Origin: an uncultured Porphyromonadaceae bacterium
GTDB lineage: Bacteria; Bacteroidota; Bacteroidia; Bacteroidales; Muribaculaceae
Length of the DNA stretch: 9,584 bases
Direction of reading: 5' to 3'
NCBI GenBank assembly: GCA_947174155.1
Contig: CAMWHX010000026.1
Coordinates: forward strand, 1 to 9,584
A model generated the notes under the pieces. That model saw only the letters and a list, made by a program, of their open reading frames with translations. It searched no databases and was not told the DNA's origin. The first letter of the stretch is position 1. Every line of letters begins with the position of its first letter. The translations under genes were made by a program, and so were the position numbers. Shown here piece by piece: positions 5,790-9,584 of the stretch.

Positions 5790-7573
5790 AGAAGAAAACC
5801 TATCTGATATCCACCTTGGTCATGACCGCTCTGACAGTCATGGCCGAGGCGCCGGCAGGGTATTACGACTCCCTGTACGGACTCACAGGAGCAGCCCTCA
5901 AACAGGCTGTCGCCCGTCTGAGTGCCGACCATAAGGTCATCTCCTACGGCGATAAGACCTGGGAGGCATTTGAGACTACCGATGTGCGTGAAATCGCCGG
6001 AAAAGAGATATGGTTCGATATGTATTCCAACGTGATGGAGTATGTGGCCAACGGTCACAACGGACTCAATATCGAGCACTCCGTGGCCAACTCCTGGTGG
6101 GGTGGCAAATCCGGCAGTATCGAGGCCTATTCAGACCTATATCTGCTTAACCCCTCCAATTCCGACGCCAATAACAGGAAATCCAACTGGCCCATAGGTG
6201 AGGTCGCATATGCCACGTGGACCAACGGACTCTCCGATCTCGGTACCCCCGTGTCGGGGCAGGGTGGCGGCTCCACGACAGTCTTTGAACCCGCCGATGA
6301 ATACAAGGGTGACTTCGCGCGCACCTTCTTCTATGTCTTCACCACCTATGCCGACATACCCTGGCAGGAGTCGCCGGCCTATATGTATGACAGCGCCGAC
6401 CCCCTGACTCTGCGTCCCTGGGCCTACCGTATGCTCCTGGAATGGGCAGAGGCAGACCCTGTGGATAGCCGCGAGGCAGAACGCAACGAGCGTATAGCCG
6501 CCATGCAGGGAAACAGAAATCCCTATATCGACATGCCCCTGCTGGCAAGCTACGTCTGGGGTGAGAATGCAGGCACACCGTTTAGCGAGGCCGCCACGGT
6601 GCGGGAGATCGTCAACCGTCCCGCCGCTCCCGCCTTCAATGATATGGAGATGCCCGCGCTCAATACCTATGCCGGGCGCTGGTGGAACACCACGCAGATC
6701 CGGCTGACCACGGCGCAGGGGGAGACTTGGATAAGTCTCGACGGAGCCCCCTATGAGCTCTACGATGCCCCCGTGACCATACAGGCGGCCATCTCCGACG
6801 GTGAGACCCACACGCTGAGCGCATACACAGTGGGCGACGAGCCGGGTAATTGGCTTCGCAGTCCCTTGGCTACCTGCACACTGACCGCCAAAGATCCCGA
6901 GGTGATCGATCTCAAAGATGCCTCCTGGCGCCTTGTCACCTCTGACGCCGAACTTGATGAGACCGCTTCCTACATCCTCGTCAGCGTCAAGAACCACGGA
7001 GTGATGAACACCTCCGTCGCCACCTCCAGCAGCAGCTGGTCTCTCGGCTCCGACTGGAAGGCAGAGCCTGAGGATGATATAATCAGCGGAGTGCGCGAGA
7101 ATACGGCTGTCCTGACTCTCGAAGAGGCCTCGACAGGGAGTGTGTGGTATGTCGGAGTCAACGACATCTCACTGCGTCCCCTCGGCTATCTGAGCTCAAC
7201 CTCAGCCAAGAAGATGACCATCGCGCCTCAGGGTAGCGAAGTGACCGTCACCATCCGGGCCAACGGTGAGGCCGGACTCGACTTCGGGCAGGGTATAGGC
7301 TCCATCTGGTATAACTCCTCGCAGCCCCGATTCTCGACCTACACATCCAGCACCTTGGAGCGTGTCAGCCTCTATCGTCACGATCCCGGTCTGAACGGAG
7401 TCGATGAGGTAGGAGTGGAGTCTCCCGCCATACGTGTCATTGACGGAATCCTCGTCGCACCCGCCGGCACCCGCCTCTACGACATGCAGGGTCTCCCCGC
7501 CGATATCAGCCTGCCGCACGAGGGTGTCTATATCGTGGTGACACCAAAAGGCGCTTTCAAGATAGTTTTCTAA
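5786..7573 (+). CDS. Secreted endonuclease I family protein, copy 3 (altered active-site motif)
   Basis: This 595-residue protein begins inside the stop codon of copy 2 (ATGA overlap, 5786-5789), which suggests translational coupling. The signal peptide MKKKTYLISTLVMTALTVMA is followed by EAPAGYYDSL. The nuclease core is ~21-260: NIEHSVANSWWGG at 95-107 keeps E97 and H98, EYKGDFAR lies at 172-179 and GNRNPYID at 242-249. Two usual residues differ. A101 replaces Pro in the E-H-S-V-P motif. DLYLLNPSN (117-125) has Leu120 where copy 1 has the metal-ligand Asn and copy 2 has His. Activity may be reduced or changed, or N122 may stand in. Residues ~278-368 (WISLDGAPYELYDAPVTI) resemble an Fn3-associated/chitobiase C-terminal repeat. 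Residues ~378-532 (LGYLSSTSAK, WYNSSQPRFSTYTS) match the domain of copy 2. The tail LYDMQG ... EGVYIVV ... FKIVF (563-595) resembles a type IX sorting signal. The stop codon lies just before the korA promoter. Confidence 0.88.
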   Translation: MKKKTYLISTLVMTALTVMAEAPAGYYDSLYGLTGAALKQAVARLSADHKVISYGDKTWEAFETTDVREIAGKEIWFDMYSNVMEYVANGHNGLNIEHSVANSWWGGKSGSIEAYSDLYLLNPSNSDANNRKSNWPIGEVAYATWTNGLSDLGTPVSGQGGGSTTVFEPADEYKGDFARTFFYVFTTYADIPWQESPAYMYDSADPLTLRPWAYRMLLEWAEADPVDSREAERNERIAAMQGNRNPYIDMPLLASYVWGENAGTPFSEAATVREIVNRPAAPAFNDMEMPALNTYAGRWWNTTQIRLTTAQGETWISLDGAPYELYDAPVTIQAAISDGETHTLSAYTVGDEPGNWLRSPLATCTLTAKDPEVIDLKDASWRLVTSDAELDETASYILVSVKNHGVMNTSVATSSSSWSLGSDWKAEPEDDIISGVRENTAVLTLEEASTGSVWYVGVNDISLRPLGYLSSTSAKKMTIAPQGSEVTVTIRANGEAGLDFGQGIGSIWYNSSQPRFSTYTSSTLERVSLYRHDPGLNGVDEVGVESPAIRVIDGILVAPAGTRLYDMQGLPADISLPHEGVYIVVTPKGAFKIVF

Positions 7574-7587
7574 GCCAAAAGTTTGGC
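7574..7587. promoter_or_regulatory. Short palindrome overlapping the korA -33 element
   Basis: GCCAAA-AG-TTTGGC is a perfect 6-bp inverted repeat with a 2-bp centre, immediately after the copy 3 stop codon. It includes the TTTG that I assign as the -33 element. It could be an operator or chance; short palindromes of this size are common. Confidence 0.25.
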
Positions 7588-7613
7588 AAGATGAAAAAAT
7601 AATGCTTACTTTG
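7582..7613 (+). promoter_or_regulatory. Bacteroidota-type promoter for korAB
   Basis: TTTG at 7582-7585 and TTACTTTG at 7606-7613 are separated by 20 bp. The Bacteroidota sigma-ABfr consensus is TTTG (-33) and TAnnTTTG (-7) with about 19-21 bp between; the -7 box matches except for T in place of A at its second base. Transcription would start near 7618-7621, just before the GC-rich hairpin. This separates korAB from the nuclease block. Confidence 0.7.
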
Positions 7614-7621
7614 CAGGCACA

Positions 7622-7650
7622 AGCGGCCTCCGGCCCCGCCGGAGGCCGCT
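7622..7650 (+). other. Perfect 12-bp GC-rich hairpin in the presumed korA leader
   Basis: AGCGGCCTCCGG (7622-7633) and CCGGAGGCCGCT (7639-7650) are exact reverse complements around a CCCCG loop. No T run follows on either strand, so a canonical intrinsic terminator is not supported. Given the promoter just upstream, it probably sits at the very 5' end of the korA mRNA, where it could protect the transcript. Its other possible role is as the 3' end of the nuclease transcript. Confidence 0.65.
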
Positions 7651-7671
7651 GTGCAAACTAACCTATATCGT

Positions 7672-9528
7672 ATGTTACAGAGTACCAATGTGAAAACCCT
7701 CGATCGGGTCGTGGTGAGATTTTCCGGAGACAGCGGCGACGGCATGCAGCTGGCCGGCAACATATTCTCCAACGTCTCGGCAGGCGAAGGCAATCAGATT
7801 TCGACCTTCCCTGACTATCCCGCAGAAATCCGCGCCCCGCAGGGCTCGCTGAGCGGCGTGTCCGGCTTCCAGGTCCACGTCGGCAAAGGCGTGCACACCC
7901 CCGGTGACGAAGCCGATGTGCTCGTGGCCATGAATCCGGCGGCCCTGAAGACCAATCTCCAGTATCTTAAACCCGACGGCATCATCATCTGCGACACGGA
8001 TACATTCCGTCCCGCAGACCTCAAGAAGGCCCTTTATGAGACCGATGATCCCATCACCGAGCTCGGAATTGACCCGAAGCGTGTGATGGGAGTGCCCATG
8101 ACCACACTGCTCAAGCACACACTGGAAGACTCCGGTATGGACCCGAAGGCTATCATGAAGTGCAAGAACATGCTGGCCCTGGGTATCATCTGCTGGCTCT
8201 TCGACCGTCCGGTCGACAGCGTGCTCCGCAAGCTGCAGGCCAAGTTTGCCAAGAAACCCGCCGTCTACGAGGCAAATGCCAAGGTAATCCGCGCCGGATG
8301 GGACTATGGTCACAACACCCATGCCTCCATGCCTACCTACCGCATCGAGACAGAGTCCACCCGTCCCGGCACATATACCGATGTCAACGGTAATACAGCC
8401 ACCGCCTGGGGTCTTATCATGGCCTCCCAGAAGAGTGGACGCCCCCTCTTCCTCGGTTCTTATCCCATCACCCCGGCTACCGACATACTGCACGAGCTCG
8501 CCAAGCGTAAGGATCTCGGCGTGAAGGCCTGCCAGATGGAGGATGAGATCGCAGGTGTCTGCAGCGCCATCGGTGCCTCTTATGCAGGGCATCTCGCCGT
8601 CACCTCCACATCCGGCCCCGGTCTGGCTCTCAAGAGCGAGGGTATAGGTCTGGCTGTCATGGCGGAGCTCCCCCTCGTGGTCATCGACGTGCAGCGCGGC
8701 GGTCCCTCCACCGGTCTGCCGACCAAGACCGAGCAGACCGACCTGATGCAGGCTCTCTATGGCCGCAACGGTGAGTCACCCCTCTGTGTCGTGGCTGCGG
8801 CAAGTCCCACAGACTGCTTCACCATGGCCTTCGAGGCCGCACGCATTGCCATCGAGCACATGACTCCGGTCATACTGCTGACCGATGCCTTTATCGCCAA
8901 CGGTTCCTCTGCATGGCGCATACCCGAGGCAGACGAATATCCCGAGATCCGTCCCCACTACGTCACCAAGGAGATGCTCGAACGCGGCTGGAAGCCCTTC
9001 GAGCGCGACGAGAAGGAGCTGGTGCGCTATTGGGCCGTCCCCGGCATGGAGGGTGGTCAGCACCGCGTGGGAGGCCTGGAGAAGGATATCCGCACCTCCG
9101 TCATCTCCACCGACGGTCATAACCACGAGGAGATGGTGCGCGTACGCCGCGAGAAGATCGCCCGTATCGCCGACTCCATCCCCGAGCTTACCGTGCATGG
9201 CAACAAGGATGCCCGCACCCTGCTCGTCGGTTGGGGAGGTACCTACGGCCACCTCTACACCGCTACCGAGCAGCTCAACGCCATGGGACACGACGTGGCC
9301 TTCGTCCACTTCCGCTACATCAATCCCATGCCCAAGGGTGCTCTCGACCTTATCCGCGGATATGACCGCGTGATCGTGGCCGAGCTCAACACCGGCATGT
9401 TTGCCGATTATCTCCAGATGCACCTTCCCCTCAAGGAGATTCAGCGCATCAACAAGGTGGAGGGTCAGCCCTTCATGGTGCGCGAGATCGTAGACGGAGT
9501 GATCAAACATATGGACACTAAAGCATAA
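7672..9528 (+). CDS. korA: 2-oxoglutarate (2-oxoacid):ferredoxin oxidoreductase, gamma-alpha fused subunit
   Basis: With KorB this cytoplasmic enzyme interconverts 2-oxoglutarate plus CoA and succinyl-CoA plus CO2, using ferredoxin; in anaerobic Bacteroidales it can also run as a reductive carboxylation. The protein has 618 residues from ATG 7672. An in-frame GTG at 7651 lies directly after the hairpin and is an unlikely start. Residues ~12-195 form the gamma domain (VVVRFSGDSGDGMQLAG, FPDYPAEIRAPQG, SGFQVHVG). The alpha domain follows: LGSYPITPATDI at 261-272, MEDEIAG at 289-295 with the conserved glutamate of the thiamine-diphosphate pocket, TSTSGPG at 311-317 and QRGGPSTGLPTKTEQ at 341-355. 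Domain II contains LLVGWGGTYG (517-526) and FRYINPMP (547-554). Length and fusion are as expected for the Bacteroidota enzyme. The substrate is judged by family likeness, so another 2-oxoacid is possible. The korB start lies 7 bp downstream. Confidence 0.93.
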   Translation: MLQSTNVKTLDRVVVRFSGDSGDGMQLAGNIFSNVSAGEGNQISTFPDYPAEIRAPQGSLSGVSGFQVHVGKGVHTPGDEADVLVAMNPAALKTNLQYLKPDGIIICDTDTFRPADLKKALYETDDPITELGIDPKRVMGVPMTTLLKHTLEDSGMDPKAIMKCKNMLALGIICWLFDRPVDSVLRKLQAKFAKKPAVYEANAKVIRAGWDYGHNTHASMPTYRIETESTRPGTYTDVNGNTATAWGLIMASQKSGRPLFLGSYPITPATDILHELAKRKDLGVKACQMEDEIAGVCSAIGASYAGHLAVTSTSGPGLALKSEGIGLAVMAELPLVVIDVQRGGPSTGLPTKTEQTDLMQALYGRNGESPLCVVAAASPTDCFTMAFEAARIAIEHMTPVILLTDAFIANGSSAWRIPEADEYPEIRPHYVTKEMLERGWKPFERDEKELVRYWAVPGMEGGQHRVGGLEKDIRTSVISTDGHNHEEMVRVRREKIARIADSIPELTVHGNKDARTLLVGWGGTYGHLYTATEQLNAMGHDVAFVHFRYINPMPKGALDLIRGYDRVIVAELNTGMFADYLQMHLPLKEIQRINKVEGQPFMVREIVDGVIKHMDTKA

Positions 9529-9535
9529 GGACACC

Positions 9536-9584
9536 ATGGAAAACGAAAAATGCATCTTCGCCCCCGGCGACTTCAAGAATGAGC
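9536..9584 (+). CDS. korB: Probable 2-oxoacid:ferredoxin oxidoreductase beta subunit (5' end only)
   Basis: Sixteen codons are visible (MENEKCIFAPGDFKNE) before the window ends. ATG follows the korA stop after 7 bp. Beta subunits (thiamine-diphosphate binding) typically begin with a short, similar leader of the type F-x-x-x-D-(F/Y)-K, followed by the RWCPGCGD motif, which would fall just outside the window. The call rests mainly on position after korA. Confidence 0.65.
   Translation, partial: MENEKCIFAPGDFKNE

Noticed and set aside
7622..7650. Hairpin as a canonical rho-independent terminator
   Set aside because: There is no T run on either strand next to the stem; kept only as a structured element.
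7651..7671. GTG start for korA at 7651
   Set aside because: It directly abuts the hairpin stem, and the extra seven residues add nothing; ATG 7672 gives the usual family length.

Overview
The window looks like chromosomal DNA from a GC-rich member of the order Bacteroidales (gut type, perhaps Muribaculaceae or Prevotellaceae-like; the family is a guess). This rests on the DUF5689/DUF6359-type lipoprotein, secreted endonuclease I proteins with type IX-like tails, a promoter of the Bacteroidota -33 TTTG / -7 TAnnTTTG kind, and a gamma-alpha fused 2-oxoacid:ferredoxin oxidoreductase. All genes lie on the + strand. There are no RNA genes, mobile elements or CRISPR arrays that I can see.

Region A (1-7573) is one co-directional block of five genes for exported proteins. 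It holds the 3' end of a protein with a DUF6359-like tail plus a choice-of-anchor-J-like domain (2-703). Next is a lipoprotein with one DUF5689-like and two DUF6359-like modules (739-2436). A 102-bp gap with two hairpins follows, and then three tandem paralogous secreted nucleases of the endonuclease I (EndA/Vvn) family (2539-4257, 4290-5789, 5786-7573). The nucleases share an N-terminal catalytic core but carry different C-terminal modules, and the last two overlap by ATGA. I saw no internal promoter, so an operon is likely. The most natural reading, an inference, is a surface system that binds and cuts extracellular nucleic acid. The third nuclease has a changed active-site motif.

Region B (7574-9584) is housekeeping. 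A short intergenic region carries a well-formed Bacteroidota promoter and a perfect 12-bp GC-rich hairpin in the presumed 5' UTR. It leads into korA (gamma-alpha fusion subunit of 2-oxoglutarate/2-oxoacid:ferredoxin oxidoreductase) and the first 16 codons of the probable korB. No stretch over 300 bases lacks a gene.
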